DNA of 64,000 bases from Bacteroidota bacterium. Lineage in GTDB: Bacteria > Bacteroidota > Bacteroidia > Flavobacteriales > Weeksellaceae. This document shows positions 24,901 to 33,215 of this stretch, one piece after another. Within the stretch, counting starts at the first letter, position 1. Each line of letters begins with the position of its first letter. The stretch spans positions 1 through 64,000 of the forward strand of contig JAFDZI010000017.1 of assembly GCA_018266955.1 (NCBI GenBank). The letters run 5' to 3'. Made by a program: the position numbers and the translations under genes. Under the pieces are notes generated by a model. The model worked only from the letters and a program-made list of their open reading frames with translations. It had not been told where the DNA came from and searched no databases.

Positions 24901-27146
24901 TGAGAATGTTTTCCGTGATTATTAAGCGTTCCATCATAAGAAGTATCTCTGAAAGCTTCAATTTGTTCTTGGGTGATATCTGAACTGTTTTGTAATGAAG
25001 TATTGACGATTTCATCGGGCTTTGAAAATTGATATTTTAGAATTCCTTTCTTGATTTCGGACTTTGATTGAATTTTATATTCATTCTGATTTTTGGTATT
25101 GTGAATAGAAATTATCCTATCACTTTTTTCAATGATTTCTTTTAAATTTTCTTCTGAAAACGATGTTGGTTTTGTGATTAAATCTTTACGAAGGGTTTCA
25201 TATTTTCTTATCTCTGAAATGATCGTAGGAGATTTAAATTTGATGGTATTGAGTTGAGAAAGTACCGTTTCAACTTTCTCTTGAGCTTCGGTTAAATCTA
25301 AATCTTTATCATCGGTTTGGTTTTCAATTTTTACTTTATTTTCAACTTTTGCATCAAATTTTACATCGATTTCAGGTTCAGAATTTTCTAAATATAAGTC
25401 TTCAAAAAGATTTCCAATTCTTGTGGTTTCTTTCTTGTTTTTAAAATTTTGAATTTTTGATAAGGCCTCTTCTAAACTTCCGTGAACATAGTTTTCCAAG
25501 CGTCCGAAACGATTAGTTTTTTCCCTTATTTCTCCTAAAATCCTTGAAGGATTAACTTCAAAATAGTTCGAAATATCAGTAGAAATTTTATGAATACTTT
25601 TTTTGAGAATAATAATATCCGTTCCTATTTGAGTTCCTGCAAAAGCTCCGTTTGGCAAACGAAAACCTTCTACGATATTCGCATTTTGCAAATCCTTTTG
25701 TTTATTCAGCCAACCTGAAGGAAGCACCATAGCCAAAATCCCATCTGCTCTTAAAGAATCTAAAGAACGTTTTACAAAATAATCTTCGTATTTTGAAATT
25801 TTGGACTCTTCCCCCAAACCTTTATATAAGCCGCGATGTTCACCATAAGGAGGGTTTCCAATTACTAAGTCATAAAGTAAATATTCTTCTTTTTTAATTC
25901 CTTTTTCATCAATAAATTCGGTTTCAAATGAACGAAGATTAATATCTGCTTCGGGATGCAGAATTTTTGCAATTTTAGCCGTAGTTTCGTTGATTTCAAA
26001 AGCAGTAATAATAGATTTTAGTGCTAAATCTTTTGTAGCATAAAGAAAATTACCAGTTCCAACACTTGGTTCTAGAACCGAAATTTCTTTTTGATTAATA
26101 ATTTGACCTCTGATTAAATTTCGAACCGTATTTACGATTTTATCGTCGGTGTAATATTCGTCTAAAATCCCTCTGCCTTCCTTTGTAGTTCCACCACTTT
26201 TGAACTGGTTACAAATTTCTTTTAAATCCTCAGTGATTTTGAGATTTTCTTTCAGAAAAACTTTTTGATTATTAGAAACAAAACAAGCTACAGAAACTAC
26301 TTCTGCAACTTGTTCATTGGTCAGTTTCTGACCTTTATATTTTGATATGAGTAAGTCTAATTCCTCATTATTTGTAGAATTAGGACTTAATGTTTTTTCT
26401 GTTCTAGGGGATACAGTTCTCCTGGATATGATTCCTCCCAAGGAATTTTCTCTTCTTTCATTTTTTTCATCATCATTTTGTTGTGGACCACCATCGTATC
26501 CTCTTTCTCTTTCTCGTTCTCTGTCTCCGACCAAATGCTTCCAGATTGTGTCTGCAAGTCCATTTCCAGCATCGTTGCTGCCCAATCTTTGTCCGATTGA
26601 GTGATTTTCGATTTGTTCGGATTGGCTGTTTTTGCTAAGTTTTCCAATATCTCTTCCAATAGATTTGGATCCCAAGTGCTGAGTATTGGAAATTCCTTCG
26701 GATCTAGCGTTATCTCTTTCATTTTGTGCTTTTTTTAGTTCGACTAAAGTAACATTTTTATCATTAGATTGAAGTTTATTTTTTAAATATTCCTCCAAAT
26801 TATGATTGGCATTTTCAGAAATCCCATACAATGTTCTGATATCCTTAATATTTTTGTTTTTAAATTCCGTAAGAATGTTAAGTGTATGCATACTTCCTGT
26901 TCTATCCCCCTCCAGACAAAGAAATATTTTACCTTCATAGTTTTGAAATCGATCAATAAATCTTTTAGAATATTCGTCGGCATTGAGTGTTACTAGAGTT
27001 CTATTGTTGCTTTGATTATTCAACTTCAAAAGTTCCAAAAATGATTCTTTGTCTTTATGATTTTTAAAGACAATCAACTCGTTTTTAGTTCCCTGTTCAA
27101 CGGAGATATCATCAAAAAAAGGATTCAAAATTTCTTTATCACTCAC
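21990..27146 (-). CDS. Giant Toprim-methylase-SF2 helicase protein of the conjugative element
   Basis: 1718 residues, no signal. N-terminal Toprim-like segment (about 45-130) with FLCLEGDRTG; N6-adenine methyltransferase region with LEPSVGTGNFLY near 355 and NPPY near 430; SF2 helicase with LLAHEVGFGKT (Walker A, near 980), DEVH (near 1130), LLSATPF (near 1187) and QVEGRAWRQG (motif VI, near 1460); coiled-coil, Glu/Lys-rich tail from about 1550. This architecture resembles P1 DarB and the large methylase-helicases of Bacteroides conjugative elements, which are proposed to protect incoming DNA from restriction. Lies furthest downstream in the transfer transcript and ends just short of the tRNA. 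Confidence 0.8.
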   Translation of the reverse strand: MSDKEILNPFFDDISVEQGTKNELIVFKNHKDKESFLELLKLNNQSNNRTLVTLNADEYSKRFIDRFQNYEGKIFLCLEGDRTGSMHTLNILTEFKNKNIKDIRTLYGISENANHNLEEYLKNKLQSNDKNVTLVELKKAQNERDNARSEGISNTQHLGSKSIGRDIGKLSKNSQSEQIENHSIGQRLGSNDAGNGLADTIWKHLVGDRERERERGYDGGPQQNDDEKNERRENSLGGIISRRTVSPRTEKTLSPNSTNNEELDLLISKYKGQKLTNEQVAEVVSVACFVSNNQKVFLKENLKITEDLKEICNQFKSGGTTKEGRGILDEYYTDDKIVNTVRNLIRGQIINQKEISVLEPSVGTGNFLYATKDLALKSIITAFEINETTAKIAKILHPEADINLRSFETEFIDEKGIKKEEYLLYDLVIGNPPYGEHRGLYKGLGEESKISKYEDYFVKRSLDSLRADGILAMVLPSGWLNKQKDLQNANIVEGFRLPNGAFAGTQIGTDIIILKKSIHKISTDISNYFEVNPSRILGEIREKTNRFGRLENYVHGSLEEALSKIQNFKNKKETTRIGNLFEDLYLENSEPEIDVKFDAKVENKVKIENQTDDKDLDLTEAQEKVETVLSQLNTIKFKSPTIISEIRKYETLRKDLITKPTSFSEENLKEIIEKSDRIISIHNTKNQNEYKIQSKSEIKKGILKYQFSKPDEIVNTSLQNSSDITQEQIEAFRDTSYDGTLNNHGKHSQFANYIDGKWIHDFYYAEGNIYKKLEQLELDFKDKFSVGGTISQYEKQKTLLESVLPKPKSLDEIFISPNHEFVHQFGLGTIEKDRWNPNTRQTESVTENYNLAEKFKDFVGTLSSEAFAGSSAWEVRSFVDNETVTGSDKERNALVRERRKAAANDLFYKFVREELSDDIRNRFVKEFNRNYNNIHVPNYSKFPLFSKIHQNFKGKELKLTEVQKAGIGRQTTKGVGLLAHEVGFGKTLSGILSMHEAMERGNAKRPIIVVPNDSILKQWVETIFETIPNAKVNVLGNLGKDYDLSKFDNKDGEITIVTYEGFNNIGFSESITQNLASKFSYISENELKSLNTISERDFQKELEKVKETEGKMKRGKIYDWEDFGFDHLTYDEVHNANHIVGKVKIEDRRFASDFRSQNQQTSKLGINTWMAAQYIQDKNDGRNVTLLSATPFTNKPLEYYSILSLIANKRLEESGYFNVNTFFETFMEADNDMEIDAKGDVKFKANVRRFKNNSLFQQLLSEFIDIKGEEDNPELKRPNKINKEYKIEQNDLTKEQYELLNESFNENQKGAILTHILNARLIGISPYLSPYYDGKFPSVKEFIENSPKLKQTMDLIQQNKKDIPESGQIIYSELAVAEFPKLKEYLIQEIGYKPEEIGIITGATNKNQRIVIQNDFNIGKIKVVIGSEAIQEGMNLQENTTDIYMLSLPYNFTSLRQVEGRAWRQGNKNENVRVNFMLTNDSIDVFMLQKLQSKQARYLEAMKKGADVLDVSDISTQELKTAIITNPETRANIEIELMKKRIESVKNKHLSDIAFVLRKHQDFLKVQEEVNKAQNNYNRILSYSKEEGDNAEYWKNQLPFYQKSIHLAKEKVQEEMEHLLQKGVNVSEIESKKVATENKIEELDKKLEELPNVREGLVAKYREEKEERLKNNESRDYLEERSVENSQLFKANNIGVIYKNLENENVQKIEPEHYGRKR

Positions 27147-27816
27147 TTTTTCGGTTTTTTACAAAGTGGTTAAACTCAAAAATTTCTTTTGCTGTATCAT
27201 CCCAATTTTTTCTGGGAATTAATTGAAGGGATACAAAGATGTCGTTCTTTTTATCGTATGAATCTATCCTTTCAATTCTACCATGATAATCTTTACCAAC
27301 TTCTTTGTATATTGAATAAGGCAAAATGGTATCAGTTGGATAAATGTAATATCGGGTATAATTCCAAGGCGAATTGATTTCAAAACGTTTGTATTTTTTT
27401 TTGAATAGTATTGTGTCATTTAATTTCCTACGGTTTCTGTAATTGAGAAGTGTAGTTTTTGTAAAAACAGCTCCTACAGTTTTGGCATATACCGAAGTTG
27501 GTTTTTGCTTTTTTTGTAGTTCTGATAAAACGGTTGAAGTGTTATTATTCAAATCATAAAAAACAGAATCTTTGATGAAATAAGTAGCGGTAATTATTTC
27601 TGGAAATTCTAAATCAGGAACCAATTCTATGATGGAATCATTCTGATAGTTGAGCCTAGAAATGTGAAAATTCTGCATCTTATTTAATCCTTTGGAAGCA
27701 TCAAAATAAACATTGGAAATGAGGTCGATTCCACCTTTTTCAGCCTTGATTTCTTTGTGACAAGAAATCAAAGCAAAAAGCAGAAATAAATAAGGAAATA
27801 TTATATATTTTTTCAT
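27139..27816 (-). CDS. Element-borne lipoprotein of unknown function
   Basis: About 225 residues from the ATG at 27816 (an upstream start would add 10). Lipoprotein signal MKKYIIFPYLFLLFALISC with Cys19. The mature part is beta-rich, with a Tyr/Arg-rich middle (KKYKRFEINSPWNYTRYYIYP), and no recognised motif. It overlaps the methylase-helicase start by 8 bases. A surface or entry-exclusion lipoprotein would fit its place in a conjugative element, but this is inference. Confidence 0.7.
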   Translation of the reverse strand: MKKYIIFPYLFLLFALISCHKEIKAEKGGIDLISNVYFDASKGLNKMQNFHISRLNYQNDSIIELVPDLEFPEIITATYFIKDSVFYDLNNNTSTVLSELQKKQKPTSVYAKTVGAVFTKTTLLNYRNRRKLNDTILFKKKYKRFEINSPWNYTRYYIYPTDTILPYSIYKEVGKDYHGRIERIDSYDKKNDIFVSLQLIPRKNWDDTAKEIFEFNHFVKNRKSE

Positions 27817-27884
27817 TTTAGATAGATTAAAAAAGCGGCAAATCATTAAGACCTACCGCTTTCAGATTAGGGTCAGGTATTATT

Positions 27885-28637
27885 TTATCGTTTAATGCTT
27901 TGTTCTTTCACATTGCTTTTTTCGTGTTTGTTGTCTTGCTCAATGCCTTCCAACGGTTTGTTGGTATTGATTCGGTTCATATCAGAATCATACAACTTTA
28001 AGTTTCTGTTTTGAGGATCGAGAATTGCTTTTCCTTCTACAATTTTATCATCTTGCTCAAATTTAACCTTTACGATATTTCCTTTTTCCAAAGATTTGAT
28101 GGTGTTTTCTTTATATTCAGGCTTGTCAAAAATAAGGTTGGATTTTTCAACAATTTTATCGGTCTCCACACCGTAATTTTTATAAAAATTTTGGAACATA
28201 TAATTTCCTTTTTCTGTTTTAGGTTCGTCAAAGTTGAACTGGACAAAAGCGGTTTCTTGCTGATCACTTTTCGGATTGTGAAATTCTATTTTCACACTTC
28301 TGCCTTCCAAAAGATTGATGGCTTCTTTTGCAGTAAAGGTATTCTCTCTGTTGACTGGGAAATTATGAGAAATTTCCTCGTTTTTTTCGTTCGTCAATTT
28401 TGCGTTGTACGAATTAAGAAAAATGCCACCACTATCAGTTTTGTTAAATTTCAGAGTAAAATCTGCCTTGTTTCCAGGTAATGCTTTGTCGGAAGTAGTT
28501 TTGATTTCAAATTGTTGATTTTTGGAATTGATGCCTTTTTCTAAATCTTTGTGAAGTTTTTCTCCTTCACCGAAACCGAGGTATTTCATCTGATTTTTTA
28601 GATACTCTACTTGGTCGAATTCTTTTTGTGTTTCCAT
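27885..28637 (-). CDS. DUF3945-like protein of conjugative elements
   Basis: 250 residues, cytoplasmic, very rich in Lys/Asn/Glu. Matches the DUF3945 pattern known from Bacteroidota conjugative transposons in order: MKYLGFGEG near 17-25, FTLKFNKTDSGGIFLNSY near 60-77, FTAKEAINLLEGRSV near 100-114, FVQFNFDE, GNYMFQNFYKNYG near 143-155, SLEKGNIVKVKF and a final LYDSDMNRIN. Function is unknown. The lengthened Lys/Glu tail is probably unstructured. Gene order with the next ORF suggests a common role. Confidence 0.7.
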   Translation of the reverse strand: METQKEFDQVEYLKNQMKYLGFGEGEKLHKDLEKGINSKNQQFEIKTTSDKALPGNKADFTLKFNKTDSGGIFLNSYNAKLTNEKNEEISHNFPVNRENTFTAKEAINLLEGRSVKIEFHNPKSDQQETAFVQFNFDEPKTEKGNYMFQNFYKNYGVETDKIVEKSNLIFDKPEYKENTIKSLEKGNIVKVKFEQDDKIVEGKAILDPQNRNLKLYDSDMNRINTNKPLEGIEQDNKHEKSNVKEQSIKR

Positions 28638-28668
28638 AATGTTTGGGGTTTGATTGTTAATATTATTT

Positions 28669-28728
28669 GGTTGTCAGTTATCGGTTATCGGTTTGTTGGT
28701 TCTTTCTATCAACTATTAACCGACAACC
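28669..28728. repeat. Inverted GGTTGTC/GACAACC with TTATCGGT words
   Basis: The spacer between two element genes contains GGTTGTC at 28669-28675 and GACAACC at 28722-28728, enclosing repeats of ttatcggt. Possibly a weak hairpin; unrelated frames over it are shadows. Confidence 0.45.
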
Positions 28729-28743
28729 AAAAACTATTTCTCT

Positions 28744-29463
28744 TTATCTCCTTAATTTTCGTGACTTTTCTTGTTCTTCAGACTGTTCTTCTTGCTCCTC
28801 TCGATTTCGGTTGGCATCTTCGTATAGATCTCTGTCATTAACATTTAGTTGAACATCAGAATTATTTTCTTTTGCGATTTGTTTTTCATCTGTCGTTATG
28901 CTGTTCACAGATTCAATTTCTCGGGAAACAATATTCAGGTCGTTTGTAATTCTCTTGGCGATTTCTGGATATAGGTCTATTTTATCTTGCAAAAAACTTT
29001 TCAGTTTTTCAAGCTCCAATTTGTATTGATTGACTTCTTCTGGATTTTTTCTTTCTGTAACAATTTTGGTAAGTTCTGGAGCATTCTTGATTAAATCTAA
29101 TTCTTTTACGGCACTCGTTTCTTTATCAAAAACAAATGCTTGTTTTGAAAAACCCAATTGAGCAGAATGCCGATTGTCATGAACATTGTATTGTGCTTTA
29201 GTTTCAGAATACTGAATCTTTTCTTTACTTTTTTCTAGTATTTCAGACAGGCTTTTATCTCTTTCCAAAAAGATAACTTTTAGCTTGGTGTTGTTTTCAG
29301 TAAGTTGAAAAGTTGCTCTGTTTTTGTCGTTGTCGGCAACGATGGTATATCCTTGTAGGAATTTCTGAATATCATCTGCATTTAGTTTTTTGGAGAATGA
29401 TAAATCTTCATTGATAATACCGAATTTTTTCAGTTCTTCGGTTGGTAAATTTTCATTTTGCAT
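28744..29463 (-). CDS. DUF4099-like element protein
   Basis: 239 residues. The N-terminal LPTEELKKFGIINEDL followed by ADDIQKFLQGYTIV resembles the DUF4099 start (VP-ELEKIGL... LL-GYKT). The middle is charged and helical (about 130-185) and the C terminus is a Glu/Arg/Gln-rich tail. In Bacteroides elements DUF4099 and DUF3945 are often in one protein, whereas here they are separate neighbours. Function unknown. It overlaps the M23 peptidase gene by 11 bases. Confidence 0.55.
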   Translation of the reverse strand: MQNENLPTEELKKFGIINEDLSFSKKLNADDIQKFLQGYTIVADNDKNRATFQLTENNTKLKVIFLERDKSLSEILEKSKEKIQYSETKAQYNVHDNRHSAQLGFSKQAFVFDKETSAVKELDLIKNAPELTKIVTERKNPEEVNQYKLELEKLKSFLQDKIDLYPEIAKRITNDLNIVSREIESVNSITTDEKQIAKENNSDVQLNVNDRDLYEDANRNREEQEEQSEEQEKSRKLRR

Positions 29464-30292
29464 AATGGGTAGCGATTAATTGGTTTACTTTTATAAGGTC
29501 ATTTAAAAAATGGGTAGGGTTGATATTTTGTCCAAATTCTTTCACGGAAAAGTGCAGATGCGGCCCTGTAGAATTTCCAGAATTTCCGCTTTTGGCGATA
29601 ATAAAACCAGCATTTACAAACTCTCCGACACGATAATAAATTTCGGAAAGATGGTGATAAGCGGTTTCAAAACGGTCAAAGTGTTTTATTTTGATGTAAT
29701 TTCCACCACCTTTATTGTCCCAACCTGTTTCGGTAACAACTCCGTCCAAAACCGAATAGACATTTTCGTAATTAGCAGCTAAATCAATTCCGTTATGAAA
29801 TTTAGATGCTCCGAAAATCGGATGCATTCTTGTTCCATAAGGTGATGTAATAGAGATTTCTCTATTCAATGGCATTACAATTTTTGAATAATTCTTCTCT
29901 CTTGGTTCGTTTACAAATTCATATTGCGTCAACTTGTTTTTACTGGTTTGAGAACGAATAAGCATTTTAGTTTGAGCAACTAAAATCAAGGAATCTTGTA
30001 ATTTTTGCCTATCCCATTTTTTATTGTAGACAGATGAGTTTTTTTTAAGTAATGTTTTCAGAGAATCTAGTTCTTTTTTCAGGTTGGCTTTCTTAGTGAT
30101 ATTAAAAAAATCCTTCCACGACTTTTTCTCTTTTTTGGGCTTCGGATTGTCCGTTTCTTTTACTTGCTCTATTACTGTTGGAGTTTCCGTTTTCTTGGGT
30201 AAAGTTAGTGTTAGTGTATTAAATTGTCCGAAAATTGTTATCTGAAAAGACAATATCAACACTACTACAAAATATTTTTCTATAGTTTTCAT
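29453..30292 (-). CDS. M23-family peptidoglycan metallopeptidase
   Basis: 279 residues with signal peptide MKTIEKYFVVVLILSFQITIFGQ, so periplasmic. The C-terminal LytM/M23 domain (from about 145) shows YGTRMHPIFGASKFHNGIDLAA (zinc ligands His and Asp) and GNSTGPHLHF with the HLH zinc/catalytic pair; the earlier region is Lys/Glu-rich and could be coiled. Probably opens peptidoglycan for the transfer apparatus, in place of VirB1. Its gene lies right next to the coupling-protein gene (stop to start 1 base), supporting a transfer role. Confidence 0.88.
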   Translation of the reverse strand: MKTIEKYFVVVLILSFQITIFGQFNTLTLTLPKKTETPTVIEQVKETDNPKPKKEKKSWKDFFNITKKANLKKELDSLKTLLKKNSSVYNKKWDRQKLQDSLILVAQTKMLIRSQTSKNKLTQYEFVNEPREKNYSKIVMPLNREISITSPYGTRMHPIFGASKFHNGIDLAANYENVYSVLDGVVTETGWDNKGGGNYIKIKHFDRFETAYHHLSEIYYRVGEFVNAGFIIAKSGNSGNSTGPHLHFSVKEFGQNINPTHFLNDLIKVNQLIATHYAK

Positions 30293-32284
30293 TTATGCTG
30301 TTTTTATATTTTCATTGACGATGAGTTCTATTTCATTATTGATTTTTCTGAAGTTGGTCATCAGAACTTCTTCTTTACGATTGTTTCCAGCTTTATCTAT
30401 AAATGAATAGTAAACTGGCATTGGAACGTAATTTTGTTCTTCTTGCTTAATGGCTTTCATAGCCAGATTGATTTTTCCATTAATTGCTGATGTTTTGTAT
30501 TCATCGGTATCATTTTCTTCTCCTTGGGCAATCATTCCTACCATTTCTCCAGTTCTTAATGAGGCTATTTTTCCTGCGGGAATCATAAAATCCATTTTTT
30601 CATTGATGTTAGTTGTAGTTCCTTGTTGGGAAATGGATTGGGAAAAAGATTTCTGCTTGATTTTTCCGAATAATTTTTCAAGCCACTCCAAGGTGTTTTT
30701 ATCTCTTGCTGAACCAGAAAGGATATTCCCAACAATTGCTGAAATAGTATCTGCCACTTCTTTTTTATAAAACTGACGAAGCTGTGGTATTTCTTGCAAT
30801 CCTAATAATACAGCAACTCTGTTGCTTCTTGCTGTTGCCACCACATTGTCGATTTTATGAATGTAGATGGTAGGAAACTCATCGGCGATAATTCCTCCTG
30901 GTAAATTATGTTTGGAATTAACTAAACGTAAGGTTCTGTTCAGAACTGCGGAATACAGCGCCGAATTAATGTCCTGTGTTCCTGGGTCGGAAGCAAGAAT
31001 AATGATCGACGGATTTTCTCTGTCTGTGATTTTCAGTTCTACTTCGTTACCTGAAAACACCCAAAAGCTTTCTTTGGTTGCCAATCGTGAAAGGAAAATC
31101 TTTAATGTTCCTACCTGTCCTTCCAACTGGTCAAACGCTTTGTTATCATACGCTGTTTTGAACGGTGAAAGCAAAGAACCAATCTCTTCATTGCTAAACA
31201 ATGCATCGAAAATTTCTTTATAGCTGCGATTCATAAATGAAAGGATATGAGGTAAATCTGAATATTTTCCGTTTTCTAGCTTTGCAAAATAATAAATGCA
31301 GGAAGCCAAAAAATTGATAGCTGATTGGGTAAAAAATGCTTCGGAACCACCTCCCGAACTTGAACCTCCTTTTTGCAATGATGACACCATTGATTCTGCC
31401 ATTTCTTGTGCTTCTGCCAAAGTTTGGATATACTTTTTATGAAACGGATTGACTCTTTTTGATTTTTCTACCTCATTTAAGTTAATTACATGAAAGCTGT
31501 AATTATAATCCGAATCTTTGCTTTTTTTCAGCAGGTAATGGTAATACGCAATCTGTGCTAAATCGGGAAATTTAAAATCATAAATACATAGACAGAAACC
31601 TTTCGCAATCATTTGTCGGATGGCAGGATTAATGACTCCAAAAGATTTTCCAGAGCCTGGTGTTCCAATCACCATTGTTCCACGAAAAGGATTCAGATTA
31701 ATCCAGCCTTTGTTGCTTTTTCCTTTGTATCTGAATAAATAAGGAATGTTGATATTAGTGTCTGACTTTATCAACTCTTGGTTTTGGTCAAAAGATTCTT
31801 CTTCTACGTTCCATCGGTCTTTTCCCATCTTTTGCTGCATCAGTTTGGAAATACTATCAGCTCCCATCTGGAGAATCACTGCTCCTAAAAAAGAAAGAAC
31901 CATATAAACAACTTGATAGAGGTTAAGTCCTGGAAAAACTTTAGGAAGTTTGGTATTTCCAGCTTCATTTTGCACAATCAGAGATGAAAAAATCATGATT
32001 AATCCTAATACCATAGGAACCACAATCTCTGTAGCAATATTTAAGTCTTTCTTTTTCTTGGCTTTAGTTCCAATAGCAACCAATCCGATTAAAACCAATG
32101 TGGCAAACTTGGCATTGATAGGTGGATAAATGAAACTCATTTTGCTGAAATTCTTCAATAAATTGGATACAACGGGAATATTCGCATTGAGATAAAAAAG
32201 CGATGCGCAATCTAATGCCACAACCGCATACACTGCTTTCTGCAGAAAACCGTAAATCTTGATTTGATGTTGTTGCTCTTGCAT
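30293..32284 (-). CDS. VirD4-type conjugative coupling protein
   Basis: 663 residues; delivers relaxase-bound DNA to the secretion channel. Seen: N-terminal membrane helices (about 13-35, 60-80, 90-110, 130-150), Walker A GTPGSGKS near 205-212, DEFPTIYI (Walker B-type DEF) near 468, then the conserved LLGLQEIPQLRQFY near 490 and a C-terminal RTGEMVG. Named MobC or TraG in various Bacteroidota elements, so no symbol is given. Adjacent to the peptidase; the spacer upstream (32285-32342) is an AT-rich word repeat. Confidence 0.92.
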   Translation of the reverse strand: MQEQQHQIKIYGFLQKAVYAVVALDCASLFYLNANIPVVSNLLKNFSKMSFIYPPINAKFATLVLIGLVAIGTKAKKKKDLNIATEIVVPMVLGLIMIFSSLIVQNEAGNTKLPKVFPGLNLYQVVYMVLSFLGAVILQMGADSISKLMQQKMGKDRWNVEEESFDQNQELIKSDTNINIPYLFRYKGKSNKGWINLNPFRGTMVIGTPGSGKSFGVINPAIRQMIAKGFCLCIYDFKFPDLAQIAYYHYLLKKSKDSDYNYSFHVINLNEVEKSKRVNPFHKKYIQTLAEAQEMAESMVSSLQKGGSSSGGGSEAFFTQSAINFLASCIYYFAKLENGKYSDLPHILSFMNRSYKEIFDALFSNEEIGSLLSPFKTAYDNKAFDQLEGQVGTLKIFLSRLATKESFWVFSGNEVELKITDRENPSIIILASDPGTQDINSALYSAVLNRTLRLVNSKHNLPGGIIADEFPTIYIHKIDNVVATARSNRVAVLLGLQEIPQLRQFYKKEVADTISAIVGNILSGSARDKNTLEWLEKLFGKIKQKSFSQSISQQGTTTNINEKMDFMIPAGKIASLRTGEMVGMIAQGEENDTDEYKTSAINGKINLAMKAIKQEEQNYVPMPVYYSFIDKAGNNRKEEVLMTNFRKINNEIELIVNENIKTA

Positions 32285-32342
32285 TTCTTGAATTAAAAAA
32301 TTAAGGGATTAAAAGATTAAAAAATTGGAAGAGGCACTGCCT

Positions 32343-33212
32343 CTAGAATGTGTCGGCTTTAAGAATATCTGAATAGTTCACTTTCATTTCTATGGTTCTA
32401 CCCGAGAGTTGTTCTTCAATTAATCGTATCAGCATTACTTTGCTGTTCGGAAAGGTGAATTTTTTGAATACATAAATATTTCTGAAATTTTTTCTGAAAT
32501 ATTTTTGTGGATTCAGTTGAAAAATGGGAGTCATTTCAATGCTTTGATTGTTGGTGGCTTTATATATTTTTTTGTCTTCTATTGAAAATTTCAAATCTTC
32601 AATGTCATAACTCAAATTGGAGTTATTTTTAAAAGTCATATCTAAAAATATATAATCACTCATTACATACACATTGTTCAACTGAATATTGAGTTTCAGA
32701 TTTTTCTCTTCCCTGATTGGATGTTCCTCCGATTTTTTACGAATAATGTCCATTGCGAATTTCCCCAGTTCAAGATTAGAAAAAACCATTTTATCCAACT
32801 CAATAGGCTGCATGTGTTCAGGTTGAATATGAATATTGGTGACCGTATTTAAGTTTTCGAAATTTCTGTAAACGGCTTTGTATTGTGCAATAAAAGATTG
32901 TCCTACTACCGTTATAATCCCAACAGTATCTCCGCTGGAAAATACAACTGGCTTTATTATTTTTTCTTTTTGGTTAATGTCAGGGTTGTCAGTAATTTTA
33001 ATTCTGGCAATATTAGTGGTCGGTAAATCTCCAGTGAGTTTTTGAGTGGATAAATCAACGTACTGAATCGGTTCCGGTGAAATGATATGCAAGTTGATGC
33101 CTTCTGTAATTTCTATTTCGGGTAAATCCGAAATGATTTGTTCTTTGGTTGCTGTTTGTGCGGTTAAAAATTGTGCTGTAAATAGTAACAGACTATATAA
33201 TATCGTTTTCAT
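32343..33212 (-). CDS. traN: Conjugative transposon protein TraN (VirB9-like)
   Basis: 289 residues with signal peptide MKTILYSLLLFTAQFLTAQ. Body matches the Bacteroidota TraN pattern: early IEITEGINLHIISPEPIQYVDLS near 31-53, TTNIARIKI, FIAQYKAVYR, and a C-terminal immunoglobulin-like part with FRKNFRNIYVFKKFTFPNSK near 236-256. TraN is presumed to be the outer-membrane-side partner of TraM. Its stop lies upstream of the spacer before the coupling protein; it follows traM by 3 bases. Confidence 0.88.
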   Translation of the reverse strand: MKTILYSLLLFTAQFLTAQTATKEQIISDLPEIEITEGINLHIISPEPIQYVDLSTQKLTGDLPTTNIARIKITDNPDINQKEKIIKPVVFSSGDTVGIITVVGQSFIAQYKAVYRNFENLNTVTNIHIQPEHMQPIELDKMVFSNLELGKFAMDIIRKKSEEHPIREEKNLKLNIQLNNVYVMSDYIFLDMTFKNNSNLSYDIEDLKFSIEDKKIYKATNNQSIEMTPIFQLNPQKYFRKNFRNIYVFKKFTFPNSKVMLIRLIEEQLSGRTIEMKVNYSDILKADTF

Positions 33213-33215
33213 TTT

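Noticed and set aside
21990..27146. Type I/IIG restriction-modification enzyme
   Set aside because: No nuclease motif or specificity domain is recognised; Toprim plus helicase layout and location fit element-borne DarB-like proteins better.
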